A stretch of 64,000 bases of DNA. It comes from an uncultured Acidobacteriaceae bacterium. GTDB taxonomy: Bacteria; Acidobacteriota; Terriglobia; Terriglobales; Acidobacteriaceae. Below are positions 52,084 through 61,017 of the stretch, in pieces. The position numbers and the translations under genes were made by a program. Position 1 is the stretch's first letter; the number at the start of each line of letters is the position of its first letter. The notes below the pieces were generated by a model. That model was not told the origin of the DNA and made no database searches. It saw only the letters and a program-made list of their open reading frames with translations. The stretch is from NCBI GenBank assembly GCA_937879855.1, contig CALFMO010000061.1, positions 16,913-80,912 of the forward strand, given 5' to 3'.

Positions 52084-52464
52084 ATGAGCAAAACAGCAAT
52101 TACCTCGCCGGAACTCACGCCGCCGGTTGGCCCGTTTTCTCAGGCGATCCAAGTTGATGGTTTCCTCTATTTCAGCGGACAGGTCGCCCAAGATCCGTCC
52201 ACGGGCAAGCTGGTGACCGGAGGTATCGCTGCCGAGACGGAGCGCGTCTTCCAGAACCTCTCGGCGGTTCTCAAGGCGGCCGGCAAGAGTTTCGATCACG
52301 TTGCGTGCGCCCGCGTGTTTCTCACGAACATGAGTGACTACGCCGCGATGAATGGCATCTACGCAAAGTATTTCAGCCCGCCCTTTCCCGCCCGCACGGC
52401 GATCGGGGTAGCCGCGCTGCCGCTTGGGGCCTGCGTCGAGATCGACCTCGTCGTCAAGGCTTGA
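52084..52464 (+). CDS. RidA-family imine/enamine deaminase
   Basis: Hydrolyses reactive enamine/imine intermediates to 2-oxoacids in the family. Features: PVGPFSQAIQVDGFLYFSGQVAQDP, NLSAVLKAAGKSFDHVACARVFLTNMSDYAAMN and the C-terminal PARTAIGVAALPLGACVEIDLVVKA with the catalytic Arg. Length of 126 is typical. The start is supported by AAAGGAG. First gene of a set with a PhzF-like enzyme and a ketopantoate reductase-like enzyme, under probable LysR control. Confidence 0.93.
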   Translation: MSKTAITSPELTPPVGPFSQAIQVDGFLYFSGQVAQDPSTGKLVTGGIAAETERVFQNLSAVLKAAGKSFDHVACARVFLTNMSDYAAMNGIYAKYFSPPFPARTAIGVAALPLGACVEIDLVVKA

Positions 52465-52487
52465 GGTGACACACGGAGGTTGATCTC

Positions 52488-53402
52488 ATGAAGTACGCAT
52501 TTCAAATCGTCGATGTTTTCAGTTCGACACCGTTCGGCGGGAATCAACTGGCGGTTCTGCCGGACGCGGCTGGCATTTCGACCGAAGGCATGCAGAAGAT
52601 TGCTCGTGAATTCAATTACGGCGAAACGACCTTCGTTCTGCCGAAGAACGACCCTGCGAACACCTGTCGAGTGCGCATCTTCACACCTCGGGTGGAGCTC
52701 AACTTTGCGGGGCATCCCTCGGTCGGCACAGCCTGTGCCCTCGTGATGAAACAGTATGCAGGGCTCAGTGCTCCAGTCCGGCTCATTCTGGAGGAGAATG
52801 TCGGTCCTGTAACGGTTGATGTCGATTACCGAAACGAGGCCATCTACGGCAGGTTGACGTTGACGCTGACGGAGAAGATCGAGGCACCGAGCGGCGCACC
52901 TTCTCCGACTGATCTCGCCGCCGTACTATCCGTCGAACCCGCCGAGGTGAACCAGGTCTTTTTCGCGGGCGTCGGTGTTCCATTTTGTTTTGCGCAACTA
53001 ACCTCGAACGAAATGGTTGATCGGGCGGCGATGAATCGGGCTGCCTGGGCAGCAACGCTCTCACGAGCATGGTCTCCCCAGATATTCTTCTTCGCAGGAG
53101 ATCTACGGGATGGCGGCAAGCTTTATGCTCGCATGTGGGCACCCGCGATGGGCATTGAAGAAGATTCCGCGACCGGCGCTGCTTGTGCCGGCCTCGTCGG
53201 CGCCATGGCATCGAAGCAAGATTTTGGCGGAACGACCTATCGCCTTTCAATCCAGCAAGGCGTCTCAATGGGTCGCAGAAGCGATATCGAAGCGGAGGCG
53301 CGTAAGAGCGGAGGCGTCGTGACCTCGGTCAGCGTTGGTGGTGCCGCGGCCAACATCGCAAGCGGCGAAATCGAGGTGCCGCCGTCTGCGCTCGTGTCTT
53401 AG
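52488..53402 (+). CDS. PhzF-family epimerase/isomerase
   Basis: Diaminopimelate-epimerase-fold enzyme related to phenazine PhzF. N-terminus YAFQIVDVFSSTPFGGNQLAVLP, active-site Glu in FNYGETTFVL, RIFTPRVELNFAGHPSVGTA, and EEDSATGAACAGLVGAM near residues 220-238. Length of 304 fits. No other phenazine genes are present, so it probably acts on an unrelated small metabolite. A GGAGG stands before the ATG. Follows ridA by 23 bases. Confidence 0.9.
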   Translation: MKYAFQIVDVFSSTPFGGNQLAVLPDAAGISTEGMQKIAREFNYGETTFVLPKNDPANTCRVRIFTPRVELNFAGHPSVGTACALVMKQYAGLSAPVRLILEENVGPVTVDVDYRNEAIYGRLTLTLTEKIEAPSGAPSPTDLAAVLSVEPAEVNQVFFAGVGVPFCFAQLTSNEMVDRAAMNRAAWAATLSRAWSPQIFFFAGDLRDGGKLYARMWAPAMGIEEDSATGAACAGLVGAMASKQDFGGTTYRLSIQQGVSMGRRSDIEAEARKSGGVVTSVSVGGAAANIASGEIEVPPSALVS

Positions 53403-53565
53403 ACCGTCGAAGGCGCCCAAACGCGCGGACGCGACGCCAAGCTACATCCTCCAGACCTTGGACGATTGGATCGCCCGCGTTCTGATGCCTTGACCATGGT
53501 TTGATCGGAGCAAGCCGCACCTGGGCTGGATCCAGTCTCATCGCGGGCATCTTGGAGGCTTCACA

Positions 53566-54585
53566 ATGCAAATACTGATAGTGGGCATCGGCGCATTGGG
53601 TGGAACAATCGCCGCGCGCGCCCTCCGCGCTGGATTGCCCGTCCGGCTTGCGGCTCGCAATACCGAATCCGCGGAGTTGCTGCGCAGATCGGGCCTGCGA
53701 GTGTCCGGCATCGGAGGAGAGGTGAGGGCAGACGTTATCGACATTGCCGCAGTTGAGGACTACGGAAAGGGAGACCAATTTGACTTGATCCTGCTTGCCA
53801 CCAAAGCGCAGGACACGCTGGAAGTCGCGCCCCGCGTGCTGCGCCTACTCGCGCCCGGCGGGGTTATGTTGCCTATACAGAACGGCGGGGTTGCGCGGGT
53901 GCTTGCGGACGGTCTCGGCGAAGACAAGATCCTTGGAGGATTCTCAAATTTTGGCGCCACGATGGTTGAACCCGGTGTCTACGAGCAGAAGAATGCCGGG
54001 CATCTAGTGATAGGCGAACTTGCAGGTGGCGTCAGTGAGCGCATCGATTGGGTTGCGCGCACGTTGGGTCGAGCGATTGAGGTCAAGGTATCTTCAAACA
54101 TCACCGGTGCCATCTGGTCGAAGCTGCTGATCAACTGCTCCGTGACAACCCTTGGCGCGCTTTGTTCTCAGACCATGCGCCAGTACATGGAAACAGAGGC
54201 AGGAAAGAAGGTCTTCCGACGGACGTACGAGGAGGCGTTGTCAGTGGCATTTGCAACCGGCACTCGGCCGGAGCGCCTAGCGGTGGACCCTATTCCACCC
54301 GGCTGGGCGAGCAATGTCGCGATAGAGCAACGCTATGAGTCGTGGGTTGAGGAAATAATTGCCTTCTACGGAGATGTCAAACCCTCGATGCTCCAGGACT
54401 TCGAGCGTGGCCGGAAGACTGAGGTCGATTTCATCAACGGCTATGTGGTGATGTTAGGCCACGCGTCCGGAGTGCCGGTACATATGAACGCCACAATTAC
54501 AGACCTTGTACACCAGATCGAACGTGGAGTCCTCCAGCCGACACGAGACCGGATGAACGACCTAGCCGCTCAAACTGCGGACTAA
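53566..54585 (+). CDS. Ketopantoate reductase-like (ApbA/PanE family) oxidoreductase
   Basis: NADP-binding Rossmann domain (LIVGIGALGGTIAARAL, residues 3-19) with NTESAELLRRSGLRVSG, and a helical C-terminal domain including GAIWSKLLINCSVTTLGAL (catalytic Lys) and the family PSMLQDFERGRKTEVDFINGYV motif near residues 285-305. Reduces a 2-oxoacid in the family; the true pantoate role is not implied, because the neighbourhood is a LysR-linked accessory set and not coenzyme A genes. 163 bases after the PhzF gene. Confidence 0.88.
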   Translation: MQILIVGIGALGGTIAARALRAGLPVRLAARNTESAELLRRSGLRVSGIGGEVRADVIDIAAVEDYGKGDQFDLILLATKAQDTLEVAPRVLRLLAPGGVMLPIQNGGVARVLADGLGEDKILGGFSNFGATMVEPGVYEQKNAGHLVIGELAGGVSERIDWVARTLGRAIEVKVSSNITGAIWSKLLINCSVTTLGALCSQTMRQYMETEAGKKVFRRTYEEALSVAFATGTRPERLAVDPIPPGWASNVAIEQRYESWVEEIIAFYGDVKPSMLQDFERGRKTEVDFINGYVVMLGHASGVPVHMNATITDLVHQIERGVLQPTRDRMNDLAAQTAD

Positions 54586-54634
54586 GGCGGGAGAACATTT
54601 TTCGACAGAAAAGGTATCGTACCGGAAACAGTCT

Positions 54635-56131
54635 ATGAAAATCCGTCTTTTTGCTTCACCTATAGTTGTCGCGTTCTTAGTGTTGAACTGCTGGGCTCAA
54701 AACGCGCCCGCGAGCACTCCGCCACCTAAGTCCTTTCTGGACCGTTTAACCAGCCTTACCGAATCAGACTCGAGACCATGGACGGCAGAACAATTTGCAA
54801 CCATGGGTCGCATCCGCGATGCGGCAATGACGGACCCGAGTGCATACAACATGCTTGCGCACCTCACGGACAATATAGGTCCGAGGCTCAGTGGTTCGCT
54901 CCAGGCTCAGGCCGCCGTCGAATGGGTAGCTGCCAAGATGCGGGAGATGGGGACGAGCGTCACGCTGGAAAAAACGACTGTTCCTCATTGGGTACGAGGA
55001 AAGGAAGACGCAGTCTTAATCCGGTGGCCGGGAATGCCGCCGGGGACAACGCAGAAGATCGTTGTCACAGCATTGGGAAACTCTGGGCCAACGTCGGAGG
55101 ATGGTCTTACTGCAAATGTGATAGTCGTAGGCTCCTTTGCAGAATTGAAGAGCTTGCCCGTTGGTGAAGTCAAGGGAAAGATCGTCCTGTTCAACAAGCC
55201 TTTCGATAAGGAATTAACTGCGCAAGGGTTTGGTCTTGATGCGTATGGGCAAAATCTAGCTTATCGTGGCGTCGGCCCATCGTTTGGCGGGTCGCTTGGA
55301 GCCGCAGCTGTGCTGGTTCGCTCTCTGGGCGGCGGAGACTTTCGACTTCCGCACACAGGTCTGACTTTGTACGGCGAGGGAGTCGACAAGGTTCCTGCAG
55401 CTGCAATTACCGCAGAGGATGCAGATTTGTTGGCGCGACTGTCAAAACAAGGACCCGTCACGATGCGGCTCACTCTTACGCCGAAAACTCTTCCTCCGAC
55501 AAGCAGCTACAACGTAATCGCGGATTGGAAGGGGTCGGAACACCCCGAAGAGGTTGTATTGGTCTCCGGACATCTGGATTCATGGGATCTTGGGACAGGT
55601 GCGATCGACGATGGCGCCGGGGTCGCTATTTCAATGCAGACGATCCATTTATTGCAGTCACTGAACATCCATCCAAAACGCACAATCCGTTTTGTCGCCT
55701 GGATGAATGAGGAGTTCGGCGTCAGTGGCGCGACAACATATCTCCAGGAACACGCCAGCGAACTCACTTATCACATAGCGGCGCTGGAAAGCGACTTAGG
55801 CTGCGACCATCCAACAGGCCTCAGTTTCTTTGGCGCGCCTGAGGCCGCCAGATATCTCGCGCCCGTTGCGAACGCACTGGCACCGATTGGAGCAAGCGTT
55901 CTTACCAGATCTGACGAGGTAACCGCCGAGGATATCGCCGGTATGGTCCAACTCGGCGTTCCCGGTCTCAGTCCCTCGCAGGATTCGCGGTTCTACTTTA
56001 GCTATCATCATTCTGCCGCGGACACTCTTGATAAGGTGAATGTGCAGCAATTGAATGAGAATGCAGCGGTGATGGCTGTGACGGCATATGCCCTTGCTGA
56101 TGCGTCGGAAGCCATACCTCGAAGGAAATAG
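54635..56131 (+). CDS. Secreted M28-family metallopeptidase
   Basis: Exported aminopeptidase/carboxypeptidase-type zinc enzyme. Signal peptide (MKIRLFASPIVVAFLVLNCWAQ), PA-like inserted domain (about residues 130-260), then the peptidase core: LVSGHLDSWDLGTGAIDDGAGVAISM (His and Asp ligands), WMNEEFGVSGATTYL (catalytic Glu and ligand), ALESDLGCDHPTG and FSYHHSAADTLDKVN (terminal His). All five ligand positions appear present. Family length of about 450-530 fits. It is 49 bases after the reductase gene but with its own exported role. Confidence 0.92.
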   Translation: MKIRLFASPIVVAFLVLNCWAQNAPASTPPPKSFLDRLTSLTESDSRPWTAEQFATMGRIRDAAMTDPSAYNMLAHLTDNIGPRLSGSLQAQAAVEWVAAKMREMGTSVTLEKTTVPHWVRGKEDAVLIRWPGMPPGTTQKIVVTALGNSGPTSEDGLTANVIVVGSFAELKSLPVGEVKGKIVLFNKPFDKELTAQGFGLDAYGQNLAYRGVGPSFGGSLGAAAVLVRSLGGGDFRLPHTGLTLYGEGVDKVPAAAITAEDADLLARLSKQGPVTMRLTLTPKTLPPTSSYNVIADWKGSEHPEEVVLVSGHLDSWDLGTGAIDDGAGVAISMQTIHLLQSLNIHPKRTIRFVAWMNEEFGVSGATTYLQEHASELTYHIAALESDLGCDHPTGLSFFGAPEAARYLAPVANALAPIGASVLTRSDEVTAEDIAGMVQLGVPGLSPSQDSRFYFSYHHSAADTLDKVNVQQLNENAAVMAVTAYALADASEAIPRRK

Positions 56132-56241
56132 ATTCCGAAACCTTGGTCACGGAGGCTAAAGTCTCCTGCCAGGAAAGTCTCTTAGGATGTAAGCAAGCAC
56201 ACTCGATGGTCCGTGGCACCAGTATGTGACGGCCTAACTCT

Positions 56242-56288
56242 GACCGCTTGTCTCATTTCGGACACCGCATGTCACTTTTCCCGCAAAC
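56242..56288. repeat. 47-bp dispersed repeat, copy B
   Basis: Same-orientation match to 50925-50971 (41 of 47). It lies about 80 bases before the DinB-like gene. Confidence 0.75.
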
Positions 56289-56364
56289 ACTGGTTCTTCG
56301 CGGCATATTGTCCAGGCAACAGGGGCGAGCAGTAGAGTCGTTTAGTGACGCAGAGGAGTCTCAC

Positions 56365-56883
56365 ATGAAGAAGAGTCTGACTCAGTACGGAGTGTGCGCG
56401 CTTGCAGTCGCTCTGATGTTGCCGCTGGCGCAGGCGCAACTGGCAGGGATGCAGGCCGCCTTCGGAAAAGATGCCGGAACACTTTCCGACAAATTCACCG
56501 GACTCGCGCGCGTTATGTCGGGCAAGTACGACTGGAAGCCCGGCCAGGGCGTTCGCTCCGTCGGCGACGTGTTCAACCTGATCGTTAAGGAGAACGGCAT
56601 GCTCGTCGGTGTGCTTTCGGGCATACCGAATACGGAGGCAAAGCCCGCGCCCATCACCGATTCGGAAAAATTGCAGGAAGCTCTGAAGGCTTCTTACGTC
56701 AATCTGCAAAAAGCGATTATGGGACTTTCCGACAACGACCTGCAGGCGCCGGTGAAACTGTTCGGAAGAGATATGACGAAGCAGGGCGCGCTCATGCTCA
56801 TTCTCGAAGATCAACACGAGCATCTAGGGCAGTCGATTGCGTACGCGCGCAGCAACGGCGTGGTTCCACCCTGGTCTAAGTAG
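56365..56883 (+). CDS. Secreted DinB-like protein
   Basis: DinB/YfiT four-helix bundle proteins are usually cytoplasmic metal-binding enzymes; this one carries a signal peptide (MKKSLTQYGVCALAVALMLPLAQA). The body fits the family (SGKYDWKPGQGVRSVGDVFNLIVKENG, SYVNLQKAIMGLSD, ILEDQHEHLGQSIAYARSNGVVPPWS). The first metal histidine of the bundle is not seen (FNLIVKEN where HIA-like is usual), while the second-half His pair (QHEH) is present. Start at 56365 with GAGGAG upstream; the frame is open from 56248. Confidence 0.82.
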   Translation: MKKSLTQYGVCALAVALMLPLAQAQLAGMQAAFGKDAGTLSDKFTGLARVMSGKYDWKPGQGVRSVGDVFNLIVKENGMLVGVLSGIPNTEAKPAPITDSEKLQEALKASYVNLQKAIMGLSDNDLQAPVKLFGRDMTKQGALMLILEDQHEHLGQSIAYARSNGVVPPWSK

Positions 56884-56975
56884 GAGCGCCGCTCGCTCCG
56901 TAAAGCATTGCGTGCACGGAATCGCTAGTCCTTAACGATGCAATCTCCAAGTCAAGATCTGAAAGCAAATGCCAT

Positions 56976-57485
56976 ATGAATAAAAAACGAATGGGTGTGG
57001 TATTCCTTGCACTCCTTATGTGTGGCTTGGTTTCTCAAGCGTCGGCGCAGGACGCGGAACCCAAATTCAACTCCAATGCCGATGACCTAATGAAGATCCG
57101 CGGCGTATTGGAGGAGTTCCGTCAGGATATTATCCGCAAGGACGGGTACGCTTTAACGAAGCTCGTGCTGAACCCCGATGTGCTCTTTCATCACACCAAC
57201 ACCCAGGAAGAGATTGATAGCGCCCGCAAATATAACGCTCAGTTCGATGGGATTGGCCCGAGCCAACTCGATGGATTTGCGAAGCTCCTCGCTACGTCGA
57301 AGGACAAACTCGAAGAGAGATTTCGCAACATCGAGATTCGCCAGGACGGTCCCCTAGGGCTGGTGACATTTAATTACGATTTTGTCATCAACGACAAGGT
57401 TCACCATTCAGGCCTCGAAGTCTGGCAAGTGTGCAAAATTGATGAGCAGTGGAAGATCTTGTCCGTTGCCTGGACGATTTATTGA
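56976..57485 (+). CDS. Secreted NTF2/SnoaL-like protein
   Basis: Signal peptide (MKKRMGVVFLALLMCGLVSQASA region) followed by a cone-shaped NTF2-like fold: KIRGVLEEFRQDIIRKDGYALTKLVL helices, a beta region (RNIEIRQDGPLGLVTFNYDFVIND) and a C-terminal VCKIDEQWKILSVAWTIY strand pair, as in DUF4440-type domains. Function unknown; such folds often bind small ligands in a periplasmic pocket. Single gene between the DinB-like and ADOP genes. Confidence 0.8.
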   Translation: MNKKRMGVVFLALLMCGLVSQASAQDAEPKFNSNADDLMKIRGVLEEFRQDIIRKDGYALTKLVLNPDVLFHHTNTQEEIDSARKYNAQFDGIGPSQLDGFAKLLATSKDKLEERFRNIEIRQDGPLGLVTFNYDFVINDKVHHSGLEVWQVCKIDEQWKILSVAWTIY

Positions 57486-57679
57486 CAGTCACAGCTGACA
57501 GCCAACAGCGCTTCAGAGAACAAGGCGAGCTTCCGTCCGTTGATTGCGCTGGACCGCTGAAGAAAGTGAAGTGAAGTCAGTGAAATGTGGGACAGACGGA
57601 ATGACCCCAACTGATTGGTCCCGAGTCGGGAAATCAGCCTTTCTGTGATTCCGCGATATTGACCGAGGGGAGCGCCTTC

Positions 57680-60163
57680 GTGGGGACTTTACTTCAGGAT
57701 GTTCGCTATGGTTCGCTCATGCTGGTCAAGAAGCCCACATTCACCATCGTGGCTGTCCTGACGCTGGCTCTTGGCGTGGGAGCCAACACTGCGATTTTCA
57801 GCATCGTGAATGCCGTGTTGCTGCGTTCTTTACCCTACCCCGATCCCGATCGTTTGGTACGAATCTTCTTTAACGAGCCCGGCGTGGGATTGCGGGACGT
57901 TAGATTTTCCAAGCCCGAACTGGATGACCTGCAGACGCAATCGGGTGTATTTGAAGATGTGAGCCCGATCTTAGAGGGTAGCGAGGATTTGACCGGCGCC
58001 GGGCAGCCCGAGCGTGTCGAGGGGGTCAATGGCAGTTTTAGCTACTTTGCCATGCTGGGTGTGACCCCGCAAATTGGACGGTTGTTTGGTCCGCAGGACT
58101 TCGTGCCTGGTTTCGCCGCAGCGGCCGTGATCAGTGATGGCCTGTGGCACCGTGCCTATGGCGCTGATCCGAAAGTTCTCGGCCGTACCATCCGGATCGA
58201 CAATGATCCTCTTACGATTATTGGGGTTCTGCCACGCGGATTTCGCCATCCTGGACCGACGACTTCCGGCGACGCGGAAGTGTTTTGCGCCGGCGGATTC
58301 AGCGCAGATCCCTTTCCCCCGCCAATGCGTGGTACCCGGGTTTTAGTATCAGGAATCGGACGACTTAAACGTGGCCTGACACTGGCGCAAGCTCAGGCGC
58401 GGCTCACTGCCATGGCTGCCCAAATACGCCACGACTTTCCCACCGACTACCCGCCGCAGGCGCAATGGACAATTGAGATTCAACCATTGCAAGAAACTTT
58501 GGTGGGCAAGGTTCGGCCGATGCTGCTGGTGTTACTGGGCGCGGTAATCCTGATCGTTTTCATCGTATCGTTGAACATTGCCAATCTCCTCTTAGCGCGC
58601 GCTTCGGGGCGACAACAAGAGATGGCGGTGCGGTCAGCGCTTGGGGCGAGCCGCGGCCGCATGGTGCGCCAAATGCTGACCGAGTCTATGCTGCTGTCGC
58701 TTGTCGGCGGTGCTGCGGGAATCGTAACTGCGGTTGGCACTTTGAGTTTCATCCTGCGCTTCGTGCCGTCGAACGTTCCCCGGCTCAATGAAGTACGAAT
58801 CGACTGGGTGGTGCTGGCGTTCGCTTTGTTGATTTCCGTTCTCACCGGCTTAATGTTTGGACTTGCTCCAGCGCTTCATTCGGCAAAAGGCGCTCTCTCC
58901 TCGGCCATTCGGGAAGGCGGTCGAGGGTCCGGCTACAGCACAAAGACCGGCCGACTGCGAGATGTTCTAATCGTTTCTGAACTGGCTTTCGCCGTCATAC
59001 TGATGGTGGGAGCCGGCTTGCTGCTGCGTACATTGCGGGGTCTGTTGCAGGAAAATCCAGGCTTTAATCCAACTCAAGTTGTCACGGCAAACATACAGCT
59101 TCCGAATCCCAACGAATCGGAGGCGGATCCCTATCTCACTATTCCTCGCAGAGCCATCTTTGATCGTGAGTTGCTGCGGCGCATGAAGGCAATTCCGGGA
59201 GTGGAACTCGCCGCAATCACCTCAGCTCTTCCGACCACCAATACCAACCCCAACGCGGTCGGTGGCGTAGCGAGTGAAGGGTTCGCGATTGAAGATAGAC
59301 CCGTCGAGTCCTCGCAGGATCTGAGCGCCGAAAGAATTCGGATAAGCGCCGATTATTTCAAGGTGTTACAGACGACGCTCCTGCGCGGCCGTTCATTCAC
59401 CGAGGCGGATGAAGACGGCAAACCGCTGGTCGCCATCATTGACGAAAGCACCGCCCGTAAGTATTGGCCAGCCAGCGATCCGTTGGGCCGCCGAGTGCGT
59501 TTCGGACGAGACCGTACCAAGCCTTGGACGAGCGTTGTGGGTGTTGTTAAGGATATCAAGAGTGACGGTCTCGATATCGATGGCGTTCCCCACATCTATG
59601 TTTCGACCTATCAAGACAACAGCAAACGACTGAGCGTGGTGTTGCGGACGTCTCTGCCCGCGACCCTCCTCGAACCACAGATTCGGCATGAAATCCTGAG
59701 CATTGATTCCGGCTTGCCGGTATTCAATGTTTCTTCGATGAACGATGTCCTTGATCGGTCACTGGCTTCACGCCGTCTTTCTGCCGATCTGGTGGGCGGA
59801 TTTGCTGGACTGGCGGTGCTTCTGGCCTCCATCGGAATTTACGGCTTGTTGGCTTATATCGTCGGTCAAAGATCGCGCGAGATCGGTATCCGCATGGCGC
59901 TGGGGGCGCGACGAGAAGACATTCTGAGAATGTTCTTACACAAGGGGGTGGCGCTTGCTGGCATGGGCATCGTTGCCGGATTGGTCTTTTCTGCAGCCAC
60001 TGCGTCCATGATGGCAAGTTTGCTCTATGGGGTGCGCCCCCATGATCCGGCTGTCTTTCTGATCGTGCCTCTGCTTTTGCTGGCAGTGGCCGCGCTGGCA
60101 AGCTATCTCCCAGCACGCCGCGCGACGAAAGTGAATCCGATGATTGCCCTTCGCGACGCATGA
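57680..60163 (+). CDS. ADOP-type ABC transporter permease (MacB/FtsX family)
   Basis: Acidobacterial duplicated orphan permease: a duplicated MacB/FtsX unit with no ATPase gene nearby. Each half has a MacB periplasmic domain and FtsX membrane domain; helix signatures include VAVLTLALGVGANTAIFSIVNAVLLRSLPYPDPDRLV (first helix), VILIVFIVSLNIANLLLARASGRQQEMAVRSALGASRGRMVRQML and a second LAYIVGQRSREIGIRMALGARREDILRMFL. The GTG at 57680 follows GAGGGGAGC; a TTG at 57659 extends it. Role unknown, probably membrane lipid or peptide transport with a distant ATPase. Confidence 0.9.
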   Translation: MGTLLQDVRYGSLMLVKKPTFTIVAVLTLALGVGANTAIFSIVNAVLLRSLPYPDPDRLVRIFFNEPGVGLRDVRFSKPELDDLQTQSGVFEDVSPILEGSEDLTGAGQPERVEGVNGSFSYFAMLGVTPQIGRLFGPQDFVPGFAAAAVISDGLWHRAYGADPKVLGRTIRIDNDPLTIIGVLPRGFRHPGPTTSGDAEVFCAGGFSADPFPPPMRGTRVLVSGIGRLKRGLTLAQAQARLTAMAAQIRHDFPTDYPPQAQWTIEIQPLQETLVGKVRPMLLVLLGAVILIVFIVSLNIANLLLARASGRQQEMAVRSALGASRGRMVRQMLTESMLLSLVGGAAGIVTAVGTLSFILRFVPSNVPRLNEVRIDWVVLAFALLISVLTGLMFGLAPALHSAKGALSSAIREGGRGSGYSTKTGRLRDVLIVSELAFAVILMVGAGLLLRTLRGLLQENPGFNPTQVVTANIQLPNPNESEADPYLTIPRRAIFDRELLRRMKAIPGVELAAITSALPTTNTNPNAVGGVASEGFAIEDRPVESSQDLSAERIRISADYFKVLQTTLLRGRSFTEADEDGKPLVAIIDESTARKYWPASDPLGRRVRFGRDRTKPWTSVVGVVKDIKSDGLDIDGVPHIYVSTYQDNSKRLSVVLRTSLPATLLEPQIRHEILSIDSGLPVFNVSSMNDVLDRSLASRRLSADLVGGFAGLAVLLASIGIYGLLAYIVGQRSREIGIRMALGARREDILRMFLHKGVALAGMGIVAGLVFSAATASMMASLLYGVRPHDPAVFLIVPLLLLAVAALASYLPARRATKVNPMIALRDA

Positions 60164-60893
60164 ATTCACGGGTTGGCCTATATGGTCGGTCAGCGGGCTG
60201 GGGCGCGAAGTCTGGCCGGCACCGGACGGCAATCCGGTTGGGTGCCTTCTAAATTCGCTCAGCTGAAGGAGTAGGAAGCCAGTGTCTGTTCTTCGGTACA
60301 TCCGTCTCGATGTTTTTTCGAATCAGCCATTCACCGGTATCCGTGTGAGTGCTCAGGTTGTTGCCCCGCTTGCGCAGCACTAGCTTTCATGGCTGAAGGC
60401 TGCGTGATGGTCGCACTTGGCGTGAAGGGGCCCTTTCCCTGAAGCACCGAAGATGCAACGAAACCAAAGAATATTATCGCGCTCAAATCCCAACACGAGA
60501 ACGACTGGCTTCCAGGGAACGAGAATCTGCATGGCAGAACCTCGGCGTACGAAGAGCGGCTCGCGATTAACGCTATTATAATGCGAAATCCCTAGACATT
60601 TTTCCGTGAAGCATCATGCTCACGTGATTGTCGGAGACATTCCCACAGTCGCTGCTCCTGTACTGATCTGAATTTCCTCTGCTACAATTCAGTCACGGGG
60701 CAGGGACAGCTGCTCTTGGTTCGTGCTGCTTGTAGCACAGTCTTGGACGGCGGTTTAACTTGGTGTCCTGGTGTTCATTAACCTCGGAATGTGGTTCTAC
60801 GAGGTTGAACCTGGTGATTGCAGGCGAAACGATTGACAGCAACAATAGACAGTAAACATGCGGGTTTGGCCTTAACCGTATGAAAAACAAAGT
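60164..60893. other. Intergenic region with a gene remnant
   Basis: Apart from the PhzF-like remnant at 60282-60383 I find nothing supportable in this 730-base stretch. A TTGACA at 60833-60838, about 55 bases before the tRNA, may be a -35 element but no good -10 is seen. Confidence 0.5.
60282..60383 (+). pseudogene. Remnant of a PhzF-family gene (N-terminus only)
   Basis: From a GTG preceded by AAGGAGTAGG the translation reads SVLRYIRLDVFSNQPFTG, the canonical PhzF opening (compare QIVDVFSSTPFGGN in the complete gene at 52488), then drifts and stops after 33 codons. No further PhzF motifs follow in any frame nearby, so this is a truncated relic. It is not the end of an intact gene. Confidence 0.55.
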
Positions 60894-60970
60894 GGGGACG
60901 TAGTTCAGTTGGTTAGAACGCTGCCCTGTCACGGCAGAGGCCGCGGGTTCGAGTCCCGTCGTCCCCGCCA
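60894..60970 (+). tRNA. tRNA-Asp (GTC)
   Basis: 77 nt with encoded CCA. Acceptor stem GGGGACG/CGTCCCC, discriminator G, D arm AGTTCAGTTGGTTAGAAC, anticodon arm CTGCC-CTGTCAC-GGCAG giving anticodon GTC, T loop TTCGAGT. The 3' half is a probable attachment site for the integrase gene that follows. Confidence 0.97.
60945..60970. other. Candidate attachment site (attL) in the tRNA-Asp 3' end
   Basis: A phage/island integrase lies 48 bases beyond the tRNA with its gene pointing towards it, the usual geometry when the tRNA 3' end (GTTCGAGTCCCGTCG...CCA) is the recombination core. The matching attR copy would lie outside this window. Confidence 0.45.
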
Positions 60971-61017
60971 TTCTTTTCAAGCCTTTACAGAATGGCACTT
61001 TTCGAATCTGGGTGCAA

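Noticed and set aside
56881..56910. GGAGCG...CGCTCC hairpin after the DinB-like gene
   Set aside because: No T run follows, so it is not supported as a terminator.
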